Shown here piece by piece: positions 20,633-34,817 of a DNA stretch of 64,000 nt. The position numbers and the translations under genes were made by a program. Source of the stretch: Orobanche coerulescens. Its lineage: Eukaryota; Streptophyta; Magnoliopsida; Lamiales; Orobanchaceae. The notes beneath the pieces are model-generated. The model ran no database searches and had not been told where the DNA came from. It saw only the letters and a program-made list of their open reading frames with translations. The stretch covers positions 107,572,501-107,636,500 of the forward strand of contig CM065814.1 of the NCBI GenBank assembly GCA_033398695.1, given 5' to 3'. Position 1 is the first letter of the stretch; each line of letters opens with the position of its first letter.

Positions 20633-22250
20633 TGTACTAGGACCACTCATTCATGACTTTTAGCCCTATCGCTCTAGCATGCTCAACATGCTTTCCTTGT
20701 GAGAGAGGCTTGGTAAGTGGATCTGCAACTTTCTCTTCTGTTGCTACTTTGCATATTGCAATATCTTTTCGTCTGACGATCTCTCAGACTAGGTGATATT
20801 TTCTGAGTATATGTTTAGAATTATGATCGGTCCATGACTCTTTAGCTCACAATAGCACCATTATTGTCGCAGTAAAGACTTATAAGACCTAAAAAGTTCC
20901 ACATATTCTCCTTGGCTGCATCCGATGCTTCCAGATACTCAGTCTTAAGTTATAAAATCTATGAGCATGTTGTCCAACTCACAACATCTTAAAATTTAAA
21001 CAAAACACAAAATCATATGCGATCTTAAATCGTCTCTATCGGTTTCAAAACTTGCATCGGTGTAACCATTTACAGCCAGTTCATTTCCCACCCCTCCATA
21101 AACTAGGAAATCATCCTTAGCTCTTCTCAAGCACTTTAGGATGGTTTTCACTGCTGTCTAGTGACTTTCACCTGGCTTCGATTGGTATCGACTTGTCATG
21201 CTAAGAGCAAACGATACATCTGGTCGAGTACAAATCATGGCATACATGATCGATGCAATAGTCGAAGCGTACGGTATCTTGCTCATGCAGGCTCTCTCAT
21301 CAGGAGTCGTAGGATACTGACTCTCACTCAGATGAATGCCATCTGACATTGGCAATAGTCTTCTCTTGGAAACTTGCATCGGTGTAACCATTTACAGCCA
21401 GTTCATTTCCCACCCCTCCATAAACTAGGAAATCATCCTTAGTTCTTCTCAAGTACTTTAGGATGGTTTTCACTGCTGTCTAGTGACTTTCACCTGGCTT
21501 CGATTGTATCGACTTGTCATGCTAAGGGCAAACGATACATCTAGTCGAGTACAAATCATGGCATACATGATCGATCCAATAGCCGAAGCGTACGGTATCT
21601 TGCTCATGCGGGCTCTCTCATCAGGAGTCGTAGGACACTGACTCTCACTCAGATGAATGCCATGTGACATTAGCAAGAGTCTTCTCTTGGAAACTTGCAT
21701 CGGTGTAACCATTTACTGCCAGTTCATTTCCCACCCCTCCATAAACTAGGAAATCATCCTTAGTTCTTCTCAAGTACTTTAGGATGGTTTTCACTGCTGT
21801 CTAGTGACTTTCACCTGGCTTCGATTGGTATCGACTTGTCATGCTAAGGGCAAACGATATATCTGGTCGAGTACAAATCATGGCATATATGATCGATCTA
21901 ATAGCCGAAGCATATGGTATATTGCTCATGCGGGCTCTCTCATCAGGAGTCGTAGGACACTGAGTCTCACTCAGATGAATGCCATGTGACATTGGCAAGA
22001 GTCTTCTCTTGGAGTCTTGCATATTGAACCTCTTCAATATTTTATTAATGTATGTACATTGACTCAGACCAATCAATCTCTTTGATCTATCTCTATATAT
22101 CTTTATCCCAAGAATGTAAGCAGCTTCTCCTAAGTCTTTCATTGAGAAACAACTTCCTAACCAAGTCTTGATTGTCTGCAAGGTGGGAATGCCATTTCCA
22201 ATGAGTAATATGTCATCTACATATAAGACTAAGAAAACAACTATTCTCCC
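20633..22250 (-). pseudogene. Copia-F pol remnant: reverse transcriptase and RNase H, internally triplicated
   Basis: The best frame (21801-22181) reads IKTWLGSCFSMKDLGEAAYI, LIGLSQCTYINKILKRFNM and CTRPDISFALSMTSRYQS, the C-terminal half of a Ty1/copia reverse transcriptase. Just upstream, 22185-22250, is the active site LYVDDILLIGNG. Downstream, the RT-to-RNase H junction is repeated three times (21050-22012) before decayed RNase H and the 3' LTR. Upstream gag, protease and integrase are missing. Non-functional. Confidence 0.85.
21050..22012 (-). repeat. Tandem triplication, period about 321 bp, inside copia-F pol
   Basis: The word ACTTGCATCGGTGTAACC recurs at 21050, 21372 and 21693. Each unit encodes the same reverse-transcriptase segment (LPMSHGIHLSE...CTRPDVSFALSMTSRY...PGESH) and the start of RNase H. 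Units differ by a few per cent, so this is an old duplication and probably not an assembly stutter. Confidence 0.9.
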
Positions 22251-22480
22251 ACTATAGATCTATCCCGAAAAGGGATCTATAGCGAAAAGAGAATGACAAA
22301 CACGTGAGGGAATGACAAACACGGGAGGGAAACTCAATGTAAAGGCGAAACCGAAAATACTTTCAACAACTTTTTCCCTTGTCTTTCATCATTCATATAA
22401 TATGAAATATAGTTAATCTTTGAACGGGCCTGCGAAAATGAATTTATCTGAACAAAAGGTTCCTCAAATTTATCTGAAAA
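22251..22480. other. Unassigned stretch right of copia-F
   Basis: A short inverted repeat GATCTATCCC/GGGATCTAT stands at the copia-F break point (22257-22282). A direct repeat GAATGACAAACACG follows at 22291 and 22312. The rest looks like a 3' untranslated region of the Ulp1-like remnant. Nothing else is visible. Confidence 0.35.
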
Positions 22481-22711
22481 TTATTTGCATGTAAATTTGT
22501 TTGCACTGTTTCTGTACAGCATCACAGCTAATTTTTGACGGGCCAAGTCAGATTCTTCCTACAAAAATAAATTCTAAAAAAAACATAATATTTTAGTAAA
22601 AATAGGCTGGGGAATAACATTACATTTGAAATATAATTTACCTTTGTCCTAATGCATTGGACTCCTCTTTCGAATTTCAGGATCAAGCAAACATATAAGC
22701 CACAGTCGTAC
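22481..22711 (-). pseudogene. Two terminal exons of a Ulp1/SENP-like (C48) cysteine protease gene
   Basis: Two exons on the minus strand join in frame. The first (22711-22642) follows a CAG acceptor, encodes YDCGLYVCLILKFERG and ends at AAG|GTAAAT. The second (22558-22481) follows TTTGTAG, encodes EESDLARQKLAVMLYRNS and ends in TAA. The DCG with a following hydrophobic-Val-Cys pattern matches the catalytic Cys motif of C48 peptidases, which remove SUMO or NEDD8 from proteins. The catalytic His and Asp exons are not found upstream, where AT-rich repeats begin, so it is probably a fragment. The family call rests on one motif. Confidence 0.45.
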
Positions 22712-22739
22712 CTGTTCAGACAATAAACCATTTGAACCA

Positions 22740-23600
22740 ATATAAACTAAATATATACAATCTCAACCTATGCACATTTTAATATAAAACAATTTATTAA
22801 CTTGAAATTGCAAAAATTCACATGTAGTTACAATCCAAATAATTTTGTGTGTGTATGTGTGTGTATATATATAGAAAATAGATTATATATATATGTGTGT
22901 GTGTGTGTGTGCGCGGGGGGGTGATAAGACTATATTATATTTATATTATTATAACTAATTATAATACTATTCAAATATATACATAATCTCTCTTATCTTA
23001 TAATAAAATTTCTCGTAAGAATACACATTCCCTTTTTTTATAATGCCACATCACCATACACTACAAGAAAAAAATGAATAAAAATATAATAAAATGATAT
23101 AATCCGAATATTAAACTCTTTGTCTAGTATTTAGATATTATATATTAGTTTGTGTGTAAATAAATATACTAACTAAAATTCCACCTTATCCTTTCACAAA
23201 TTTTGCAACAAAAATTAAAATATAAGATACTTGTAATATAAATAATAATATTTTAGAAGCATACTCAATTGTAATTCATCAATTTGGAAGCATGCAGTTC
23301 ATCACTTTTAGAAACGTACTCAATTGCAATTTATCAATTTTGGAAGCATACTTGAGTGCAATTAATTACTTTTGAAAACGTACTCGATTGCAATTTGTGA
23401 GTTTTGGAAGACTATAATTTAATAGTTCATTTCTTTTAGCGGTATCCATAAACTCTTCGATTCTTGCACCTCTTTATGCCTCTTCTCCAACCTAATTGCT
23501 TCCCTCATTCCGGGGGGGGGGGGGGGTGGTGGTGTAAAATTACATATCCAATCAAATACAAAATTTATACATATAAAAAAAAATAGGAGAAAAATTACAC

Positions 23601-23642
<42 letters not shown>

Positions 23643-23649
23643 CAGTGAT
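22740..23649. repeat. AT-rich low-complexity region with CACTA-like end, minisatellite and microsatellites
   Basis: There is no gene here. Visible items are GT/TA dinucleotide runs (22850-22915); CACTACAAGAAAAAAATG at 23059, the terminal word of CACTA transposons, without a partner; about four and a half units of a 33-bp repeat (GGAAGCATACTCAATTGCAA type, 23258-23411); a G-run of about 16 (23513-23528); and a pure TA run (23604-23639). Confidence 0.7.
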
Positions 23650-25695
23650 TTGTAGATAGTCGATACAACAAATTACTTTGCTTATCACCTAGACCCTTAA
23701 TGCTGGATTGGAACCAGGCAAGATCCACATGCACGCCATAAACCCTTAATGCTGGATTTGCTAGAATTTGAAGCCGCTGAAGTACTAGGCTAAATTTTGC
23801 TCAAAGGCAACCCTTTCTTATCAAGTGCAATTGTGCATTCAAACCAGCCACGAAGCGGTACCATGTGTTCGGTGGTACATACCGAAAGAAAAGGTTGACT
23901 CAATGAAAGAAGAATCTTTTTTTTTTTTCAAAAAAAATTCTTTGTTCAAATAAAAACAGTTCTCAGTTCACAGGCATTAAACGGCAGACCTGACTCATGA
24001 GACTGGTGATGATGTTGTCATTATGAAGCGAAAATGGAGACATGTAACTTCCATCGCCCCCGAAAAATAGACACTGGAAATCTTTTATTCAAACGGAAAG
24101 GAAGATCATTTCTCTTTTCATCACCACCAAGAAAAAAGTCGATATATGCTAGCATTAGATATGGTGTTGCGCCTACCTACAGTTTACAAATATGAATACC
24201 ATTGCTTGAAAATTAATAAGATGAGAAAATGCAGCTAAATGGCCTTAGAGGATTGATGCAAACCGGGGATTAAACTACCAATAGACTGCAGAGTTTGAAA
24301 AGGAAAAACAACGCACACAAATCTGACTCAAGAAATCAAGTTAATAGTATAATGGAAATGACAGATAGAAACAATGCCACGAGTTTTGTCATGGCTAACA
24401 TATTGCCCAAATAAGCACAGAAATTCTCACTTCTCCAAATCCCAGCATGTCAAAACAAATCCCTGTGCATCCCGACGGAACAAAAGGAAAAACAAACGAA
24501 TGGAAAAGTAAAATAATCAATAGAATTTTCCCTTTGCAACTGCATTCAGGTTAAGTGACACCTATGATGCACGGATTCGTCAAAATTCACTAGTATGCAG
24601 TATCGGATACTGCATGGGTGCGGGTGCGGGTGCGATTCGCGTGGGATTCGCCACGTGGTGAATCCGTATAAAAAAAAATTTGGACTCGCGTATCATTGCA
24701 CCGGATACGCGTATCCGGTGCGTGGGGTAGGGAGCGTGGGTGAAATTGTTATTTTTTTAGGATTTTTTTGTAATTTTTAAAAAGTAAATCAAATAAACTA
24801 AAATACAAAAAGTAAATCATTTAATAAGTAATTTAGCAGCATTCATGAACAGCACCAGAAAGCTCAAAGCCATTTTCTTTTCTCTCGAGTCTCGACCAAA
24901 CAATAATGATGATGATCATTTGACACGTCTATAGACGTGATCATGTTATGATTTGTGTTATTTCAATTGTGCTTTGGTATGTAATATGACTTCTTTTATG
25001 CATTTGAATAGGTTTTATGGTGATTTGAATTGTTTTTTATATTTAACAAGCGTTATATATAATAAAATATAAAATAAAGCGACGTATCCTTGCGGTAACG
25101 CACCCTAACATTTTCAAAAACCCGTATCCCCGCACCCGCCCCCCGCACCTGTGCAACATAGACTGATACATGTTGAGCACGTCTATATGATGAATCAGCT
25201 TCAAAACAAATATAAATGGATATAATGCCCAATTATAAGTCATGTTTATTTAGATTATAAACAGCTATTAAGCATAATATGGGCCATTAAGTTTCTTCAT
25301 GCAATTTCGCTGGCAAAGTCCCCCTTTATTTTGAAAGACTTGATACTTAATATAATATGGGCAGCATATATTTAAACCGCAGAACATGAACGCATCTTTA
25401 GTTCACAAAAATTTGATCGACAGAAAATAGTGTTAGATAAATGAACCTTCAGTCCATATAGAGCACGCGGATGACAAGAACGTAATCAAGCATGGTCATA
25501 TTCAGATCGCACAAATTCTCTTATTTTATGCAACTTCATTCTACGTCGCCATTGCTGTCATGACCATGCAAAAGGATAAGCACGAATGCAAAGAAAACTA
25601 CGCACTGACCCTTCCCACCACTGATATGCTGCAAGAGCATTGATCTCATCCACAAACAAATTAAATGCATCTGCTGTAGAAATTACTAAAATCTC
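23650..25695 (-). pseudogene. C-terminal exons of an 'ephrin type-B receptor-like' plant membrane protein (At5g11700/At4g32920 family)
   Basis: Three exons can be followed. Exon a (from 25695, after TTGCAG) encodes EILVISTADAFNLFVDEINA, WWEGSVRSF and, after a TGA in place of Trp, QQWRRRMKL and EFVRSEYDHA, then a TGA in place of Cys. Exon b (24176-23990) encodes LMLAYIDFFLGGDEKRNDLP and, after a one-base shift, GGDGSYMSPFSLHNDN, ending at CAG|GTCTGC. Exon c (about 23884-23650) encodes TWYRFVAGLNAQLHL and VYGVHVDLAWFQSS, but its acceptor AG is lost and one stop interrupts it. The order and spacing match the C-terminus of this large glycine-rich plant family, whose function is unknown. The N-terminal ~1000 residues are absent. 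Confidence 0.75.
24595..25165. mobile_element. Probable non-autonomous hAT-like element in a pseudogene intron
   Basis: The left end reads TGCATGGGTGCGGGTGCGGG and the right end, reversed, GTTGCACAGGTGCGGGGGGC; the inner parts repeat GGATACG-type words on both sides. This is the common hAT-type MITE with (GGGTGC)n ends. A clean 8-bp target duplication is not evident, so the edges are approximate. Confidence 0.45.
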
Positions 25696-25704
25696 CTGCA
25701 ACAA

Positions 25705-25816
25705 TATGCATAAAACTGGTGCAGATATGTGCGAAAATCAGCATAAAACTAGTGCAGAAATTCACAAAAAAAATCAGCATAAAACTAGTGCAGAAATTCA
25801 CAAAAATCAGCATAAA
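25705..25816. repeat. Short tandem repeat, about 36-40 bp unit, three copies
   Basis: AATCAGCATAAAACTAGTGC, then AGAAATTCACAAAAA, is repeated with small changes. It lies just upstream (minus strand) of exon a of the ephrin-like remnant, within intron-like sequence. It produces a spurious open frame. Confidence 0.8.
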
Positions 25817-25934
25817 CCAACCAAGCATTCAGGAAATATATATAGCATTCAATTAAAAGCATCCTAGCAATTAACAAATCTAAAAGTATAAATATAATCA
25901 AGCATCCAAGTATCAAATAATAATGATATAAGTA

Positions 25935-26265
25935 CCTTGTCTTGTTCAATAATTCCACTTTGATTTCTTCCTTCTGTTTGATTGTGAAAGCCTTGAACTT
26001 ACTAGTACAAAGTTGTATCGATGACCACCGATTACATAGGGAGGTTGGAGTTCGTTCGCTTGGAAAATCTTTGTGTTCGGTATAGTAGCTTGCAATTCTA
26101 GACCAATATGTTTGCTGTGTTTGATTGTTCCCTTGTATCGGGTCCAAGCTTATATTTTTTCAAGCGGATATTAGTAGCATATCTTCTTGGATTGTAAAAT
26201 TTTTTGACCGACCCTTTTTTAGTTTGCTCATTGAGTTTTGCCTTTGTGATAATGGAGGCGGTTGC
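25935..26265 (-). pseudogene. Myb/SANT-like domain fragment (PIF/Harbinger or NAM-associated type)
   Basis: The minus strand encodes FTIQEDMLLISA, a TGA where Trp belongs, then KNISLDPIQGNNQTQQTYW, SRIASYYTEHKDF and SLCNRWSSIQ. The conserved Trp residues and spacing are those of the trihelix/Myb-like DNA-binding domain found in Harbinger ORF1 proteins and 'glutathione S-transferase T3-like' plant proteins. The fragment ends at a donor-like AAG|GTACTTATA near 25935. The stop and the missing partner domain mark it as a relic. Confidence 0.65.
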
Positions 26266-26340
26266 GAATTATCTCTTCATTGTGATTATACACACCATCA
26301 TTTAGCAATTGAGTAAAACATGTATCCATTCCTATAACCA

Positions 26341-26508
26341 AACCGGACTAAAATCACGCCTCTCTTGACTAGAACATTCAATATAACATTACAAGCAACT
26401 AATTTGGTCTCCTCTCATAATCCTAACCGGACTAAAATCACGCCTCTCTTGACTAGAACATTCAATATAACATTACAAGCAACTAATTTGGTCTCCTCTC
26501 ATAATCCT
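26341..26508. repeat. Exact-looking 84-bp tandem duplication
   Basis: AACCGGACTAAAATCACGCC starts at 26341 and again at 26425. Both units run through CTCCTCTCATAATCCT. It borders the PPR fragment. The near-identity suggests a young slippage event or an assembly artefact. Confidence 0.85.
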
Positions 26509-26900
26509 TCATGCTGGCAAACATTTCCACAGTATATTCTGCCTTTTTCAACCTCCAATAGTCCAAAATCAACACTCCAAATGCATCAGGAGAAATGAAC
26601 AGCTTTTCGTTCCTCAATTCATCAAGAACGCTCCAGTACAAATCAAATGGATTCCCGTCACCGCACAAAAGCAATTCAACCATCAAATTATACAAAACCA
26701 CACTTAGTAGTCGCCTTTCCCCAGAAGCACAGATGAAAAATCGAAAACCGATTCAACGGTCTTTCTTCAACTCAGCCTGAGACTTAAGAACTGAAATCAC
26801 GATTGAGAAATGGAATCAATTCTGAATCGACCAATTTCGTGCTATATCCAGGATAAGGAAGAATGAGACTCATTGAGCCCGCAGTTGTGTGAGTCGCCCG
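26483..26900 (-). pseudogene. Pentatricopeptide-repeat (PPR) gene fragment
   Basis: The minus strand reads VVLYNLMVELLLCGDGNPFD, LYWSVLDELRNEKLFISPD and AFGVLILDYWRLKKAEYTVE, then FASMKDYERRPN. That is one and a half to two PPR motifs with the usual 'YNxLIxxLxKxG' and 'AFxxLIxxYxxxGxxExAxExF' spacing. PPR proteins bind organelle RNA. Upstream, 26702-26900 continues in other frames (FDFSSVLLGKG, SVLKSQAELKK), so there is at least one frameshift. The downstream end breaks at the 84-bp duplication. Confidence 0.65.
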
Positions 26901-27079
26901 AAAGCATTAGAGTAAAGTTGCTCTATCCTCATCCTCCTTGTCTAGGATTCCAAAAATTTCCTCCAAGAACGCAAATTTGAGCAAAAACCTCTACCCAAAA
27001 ATCAATTTTTCTAGCAAAAGGGTTTCGAGGTGTCGGGATTTATCTTACTATTTCTCTGATTCAGAAAAAAAATGTAGAC

Positions 27080-27191
27080 CTGGAGAAGTGAGCATGTTGC
27101 GGATAGTCTGAGAAACCATAGCAGCTTTTTTGTCGGTGACGAATTCGAATCCCTCAGCGCCTATCAGCTTCACAGTGTCTTCCTTCTTCAT
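27080..27191 (-). pseudogene. ELC: Elongin-C first exon (SKP1-like subunit), downstream exons not found
   Basis: The ATG is at 27191-27189. The exon encodes MKKEDTVKLIGAEGFEFVTD, then KKAAMVSQTIRNMLTSPG, an almost perfect N-terminus of plant Elongin C, the adaptor that joins Elongin A or BC-box proteins to a cullin ubiquitin ligase. It ends at CCAG|GTCTAC, a valid donor. The exon has no stop or frameshift. The second exon (SFAE...SLQYS region) is not visible in the next several kb downstream, where a PPR piece and other relics lie, so it is probably a fragment. A GC-rich stretch at 27250-27340 could be its old promoter or leader. Confidence 0.7.
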
Positions 27192-27359
27192 CCCTTAGGC
27201 TATTCAATCAGTGATGTGATGAATCCTTCCTTGATATAAAAAGAGAAGGCCTTTACGCGTCGCGCGGTGGATCTTGACCGATGAAAGGAGGCACGGTGGT
27301 TTTGTTCTAAATTGGGAGGATCGGAGAAGGGAGATTTTTGCATCGATGAGAAAGCTAAA

Positions 27360-27904
27360 TTCACTTTATTTTAATATAAACTTATTTTATGATTTATTTT
27401 CTTAAAATTTGTTTAAGTTAATTAAAGGGTTATAAGTGTAATTACAAATGCTCCAATTGAATATTCAAGATACTCTTGTACAAATTATTATATTGTATGA
27501 ACGGTCGGGATTTAATACAACTAACTTTATTAATTATACAATTGATCCAATGATTATTAATAAGTATGATGAAATGAGATGAATGTTAACCATGTACAAC
27601 GTTGGGTGAACCGTAGAAACTCCCTAGTTTGTAAGTGATACATGTTTTGTACATCACTTTACATTAGTACACACTATATACATAATAATTACTGTTAATG
27701 TCACACACTATGTGGAACACTTTGAATGCAACTATATGCATCATTGATAGGCACTGTGTAAATCACTCTGGATGTAAATACTACACCACCTAGAGCACTG
27801 GGTACCCTCGTGCCGTTGGGGTGATGCCGTTGGCAAAAAATGTTGTCACGTCAGCAAAACACTATATGGCACCAAAAATCTTTTGACAACACATTTGGTT
27901 AGGA
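27360..27904. other. Intergenic AT-rich sequence with degenerate CACTATG-type repeats
   Basis: No gene is visible. 27640-27800 contains loosely repeated words such as TACATCACTTTACATTAGTA and CACACTATGTGGAACAC, related to those at 29170-29690. Confidence 0.5.
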
Positions 27905-28457
27905 CTTGGATTTTTACTGAAGAACCGAATTTTAATAAGAACCGAACCGAAAAATTCGGTTTCGGTTCCGTTTTTTTATTATTAACCGGTTCCGGTTCTT
28001 AATTTGGTTCCTTTTTAATAATTCGGTTCCGGTTCCTGTTTTATGATATTAAAAAAAACTGGTTTGGAACCGGTTCTATATATATTATATATATAATAAT
28101 AAAAATAATATTATATATAAATTTTTACATAATATAGGTATTAAATAAAACAAATTAAATATATTTTATTCAAAATATTACACATTAAATTCGGTTTCTA
28201 TTCAAAATTCAGTTTTTTAACAAAATTCAATTTTTTTGCACAATTCGGTTCCTAAAAGAACCAAAAACCCCGGTTTTTACACATTAAATTCGGTTTCGGT
28301 TCCTAATTCGGTTCCTGAAGAAAAAACCGGTTCTTTCGGTTTCGGTTCCTAATTCGGTTCCTGAAAAAAAGTGGTCAAAAATCGAACCCGTTTATGTATT
28401 TAAAAATCGGTTCCGGTTCTTTAATTTTTTACCAAGAACCGAACCGGTCACAGCCCT
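27905..28457. mobile_element. Probable hAT-like MITE rich in GGTTCGGTTCC
   Basis: Long runs of GGTTCCGGTTC and their complement GAACCGAACC alternate across 27930-28450. The right edge ACCGGTCACAGCCCTAC and left edge TTAGGACTTGGATTTTTACT both contain TAGGGCT/TAGGACT-like ends, as in hAT-type MITEs of this composition. I cannot prove a target duplication. Confidence 0.4.
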
Positions 28458-28636
28458 ACATTATGTGCCGTTACCCTTGGCACTAGAAAATGTGGTGTTG
28501 TTGCATATTTTTTTTTCATTTACATAATTTAGAAATATATAAAATTAAAATTAAAACACATTAGATTAATTAAAAAAGACATTACATAATAAAAAAATAT
28601 GAAAAAGACATTAAAATTAAAAATACACAAAGTTAA

Positions 28637-28969
28637 CTAGTTTTGTGTTGGATATGACGCCCGGATTGGTGTTTTTTGGGCGTTGATGATAGCCACATCG
28701 AACGGATCCATCCTGCTTGTGTCGATTTGTAGCACTCGCAAGTCCTCGGCTATCTTTTGAGAATTGTATAAATCAACTCTCGCATTTGACTCTCGTTCGA
28801 TAACCTCCATTTTTGCCTTGCGGTCTAACTCGTATTGTTGTTGCATCATTTCTTGAAACATTATTGGGTTTGAACCGAAACTTGCGGTCGAGTTTAACGA
28901 ATGTTGACTCTTAGGTTTTATGGGATTTTTAAGGGGTAAAAATTGAATTTTTTGGGGTATTAAATACAA
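28637..28969 (-). pseudogene. NAM-associated / Harbinger-type C-terminal domain fragment
   Basis: The frame includes FQEMMQQQYELDRKAKMEVI, ERESNARVDLYNSQKIAEDL and RVLQIDTSRMDPFDVAI, ending INAQKTPIRASYPTQN. This is the coiled-coil C-terminus of the NAM-associated, 'GST T3-like' protein group, whose N-terminus is a Myb/SANT domain. The order is wrong for one gene with the Myb piece at 25935-26265, which lies downstream, so they are separate relics. The N-terminal part here is not recognisable. Confidence 0.6.
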
Positions 28970-29169
28970 AAAGCGACTATATTAACGTTTTATAACGTTC
29001 GGATTTTTCAAAAAAAAATAAAAAAATCAATCGCGGTGGCTGGTCACCACAGCGCGAGCACCAATGGCGCGAGCCCCGGTACGATACACCACTTGCTCGT
29101 CACCAATCTAATGGCGCCAGCCCCGATTCGACTGGTAGAACGACGCGAGCCAACCAGCTCCCCGTACTC

Positions 29170-29690
29170 CTTGCTCTTACACACGCTATATATACCACTT
29201 GCAAACACTACGTATTAATAATTATAAATATATATATCACATTGACTGTGAATATACACCACTTACAAACACTACGTACAAAAGCTTCACCCACTATGTA
29301 CATCAGTTTGAGGGGATGCTTGGTAAAATAAGAAGGAATAGAAAAGGAATGAGAAAGGGAATGGAAATGAATAATACTCATACCACTCAAATTGTTGGGG
29401 TATGGGGGATTACTCATTTTGAGGGAATTAGAATCATAGCAGTGTAATTCCAAGCACACATTATGATTTTGATTTTCATAACTTACCCCCAATCCGTCAA
29501 CCAAACACTCCCTGAATGTCAGTATACACGTCACTGATACATTATATACATCACTTTCAGTATAAATATACTATGCATTACTTGCATATATTATGTACGT
29601 CAATGCAATTATAAAATATATTAGTTATATAATATTTTTATATATACATCACACATATTAAATACATAACACACACTTTGTCTATTTCAT
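29170..29690. repeat. Degenerate minisatellite, split by a MITE
   Basis: Words like CACCACTTACAAACACTACG, TACACGTCACTGATACATTA and CACTATGTACATCA recur with a loose 40-bp rhythm at 29170-29311 and 29513-29690. The Tourist-like MITE (29312-29512) interrupts the array. Confidence 0.55.
29312..29512. mobile_element. Tourist-like (PIF/Harbinger) MITE with 3-bp target duplication TGA
   Basis: The left end is GGGGATGCTTGGT and the right end, reversed, GGGAGTGTTTGGTT. TGA flanks both sides (29309-29311 and 29513-29515). The 201-bp size and GGGxxTGTTTGGT ends are typical of Tourist MITEs. These usually duplicate TAA or TTA, so TGA is slightly unusual. Confidence 0.65.
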
Positions 29691-30040
29691 TTTAAATATA
29701 AATTACTGTAATTATTAACATATAGTACTATAATTGTCATGCTCAAAATTTGACAATTATTTTTGTGTCACCTCAAAAATTTTATATCGATCATATTTAC
29801 ATAATCAAATCAAACAACTATTTCTTACTTTTAATCCTAAGAATACATTTAGTAATAATATTTTTTATTTTATAATTTTCATCCTACATTTATTATCATT
29901 ATATTTACACAGTACAAAACGACCTAGATTTTGCGTATGGCAATTGCCACTTGTCATTGCTGGCATGCCAAAAAATTATTCTCGGGCGGACCAACGGGAC
30001 CTTTATTTCTTATCTGCTCATTCAACTGGAAAATCTGCCT

Positions 30041-30048
30041 CTATATAC
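30041..30048 (+). promoter_or_regulatory. TATA box of the malate dehydrogenase gene
   Basis: CTATATACAA lies 69 bp before the ATG, leaving room for a start site near 30075 and a short A-rich leader of about 35 bases. A CAAT-like motif is not clear. Confidence 0.6.
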
Positions 30049-30109
30049 AATCCACTCTCAATTCAATTATCTAGTGAATATATATAAAAAAAAAAAAGCA
30101 AAAGTAAAA

Positions 30110-33985
<3,876 letters not shown>

Positions 33986-34539
33986 AGTGAAACTACACTC
34001 CCCCTTACTTGACTCTAATTACAATTTTGCCTGTGTTTTAATTAATCTATTTTATATTGCTTGCTAGGGAGAGGTGCCATCTTGCCTCAGGCTTAATAAT
34101 GCACGACAGCAACAATCAAATCGTTTAACTGAAATTTCTGTCCTTTGTTGGATCTTGGAATAATTTGGTTATCCAGAAAAAAGATATGCTGAATGTATTT
34201 CAGATCATAGGTCACTGACATGAGCCTTTTTGCTTTAAATTATTATAATAAATCAAATGTCTCACTTTCTTTTTTCATATATTCCAAATTATAGTCCTAT
34301 CTTTTTTGGAAGGTATTAAAGTCTTCATTTATCAATATACCTCTATTAATTATGAATTGTTACCCGTTAGTATAAACTACCATTAGTTAGTACAAAACAA
34401 CATTTGAGCCTTAAATCCTAAAATGATTTGGGATGAGCTTATAAAAATTACCATTTGAAATTTTCAAACTACCAATATTTAATATAGTAATGTAGGGGTA
34501 TATTTAAAAAATACAACTAATATCATCTTTCCAATAAAA
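33986..34539 (+). other. 3' flank of malate dehydrogenase
   Basis: The first 250 bp are a likely 3' untranslated region (AATAATGCACG near 34094 and TATAATAAATC near 34242 could serve as poly(A) signals). Beyond that the DNA is AT-rich and I see no gene. Confidence 0.5.
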
Positions 34540-34638
34540 GCAAGTATACCTTCTTAAAATATATGAAAATAAAAGTATGCCTATCTTTATAAGACAGAAA
34601 AAGCAAGTATACCTTCTTAAAATATATGAAAATCAAAG
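34540..34638. repeat. Direct repeat of about 34 bp, period 63
   Basis: GCAAGTATACCTTCTTAAAA, then TATATGAAAAT, occurs at 34540 and again at 34603. It ends just before the Emigrant-like MITE. Confidence 0.75.
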
Positions 34639-34640
34639 TA

Positions 34641-34817
34641 CAGTAAAATCTTGATAAATAAAATATGATCGGAATCGGAAAAAAAATACTCATTTAGTGA
34701 AATTATTCATTTATCGAAAGAAAATTTGAACAGGTTATAAAGAGTTCGGACCAGAGAAAATTATTTATTTGGCGAGGTTATTCGGTTATCGAACATTTAT
34801 TTATCGAGATATAATTG
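34641..34817. mobile_element. Emigrant-like (pogo/Tc1-mariner) MITE, target TA
   Basis: The left end CAGTAAAATCTTGATAAATA and the right end, reversed, CAATTATATCTCGATAAATA are imperfect inverted repeats resembling the Emigrant terminus CAGTAAAACCTCTATAAATT. TA flanks both sides. It is 177 bp with no coding capacity. 34818-35100 to the right holds AT-rich sequence with no gene. Confidence 0.7.

Noticed and set aside
22257..22290. Helitron 3' hairpin at the copia-F break point
   Set aside because: The inverted repeat is imperfect and is not followed by CTRR and T. It is more likely a random feature of the junction.
25640..25867. Short Lys/His/Thr-rich frame on the plus strand
   Set aside because: It is produced by the tandem AATCAGCATAAAACTAGTGC repeat in an intron of the ephrin-like remnant.
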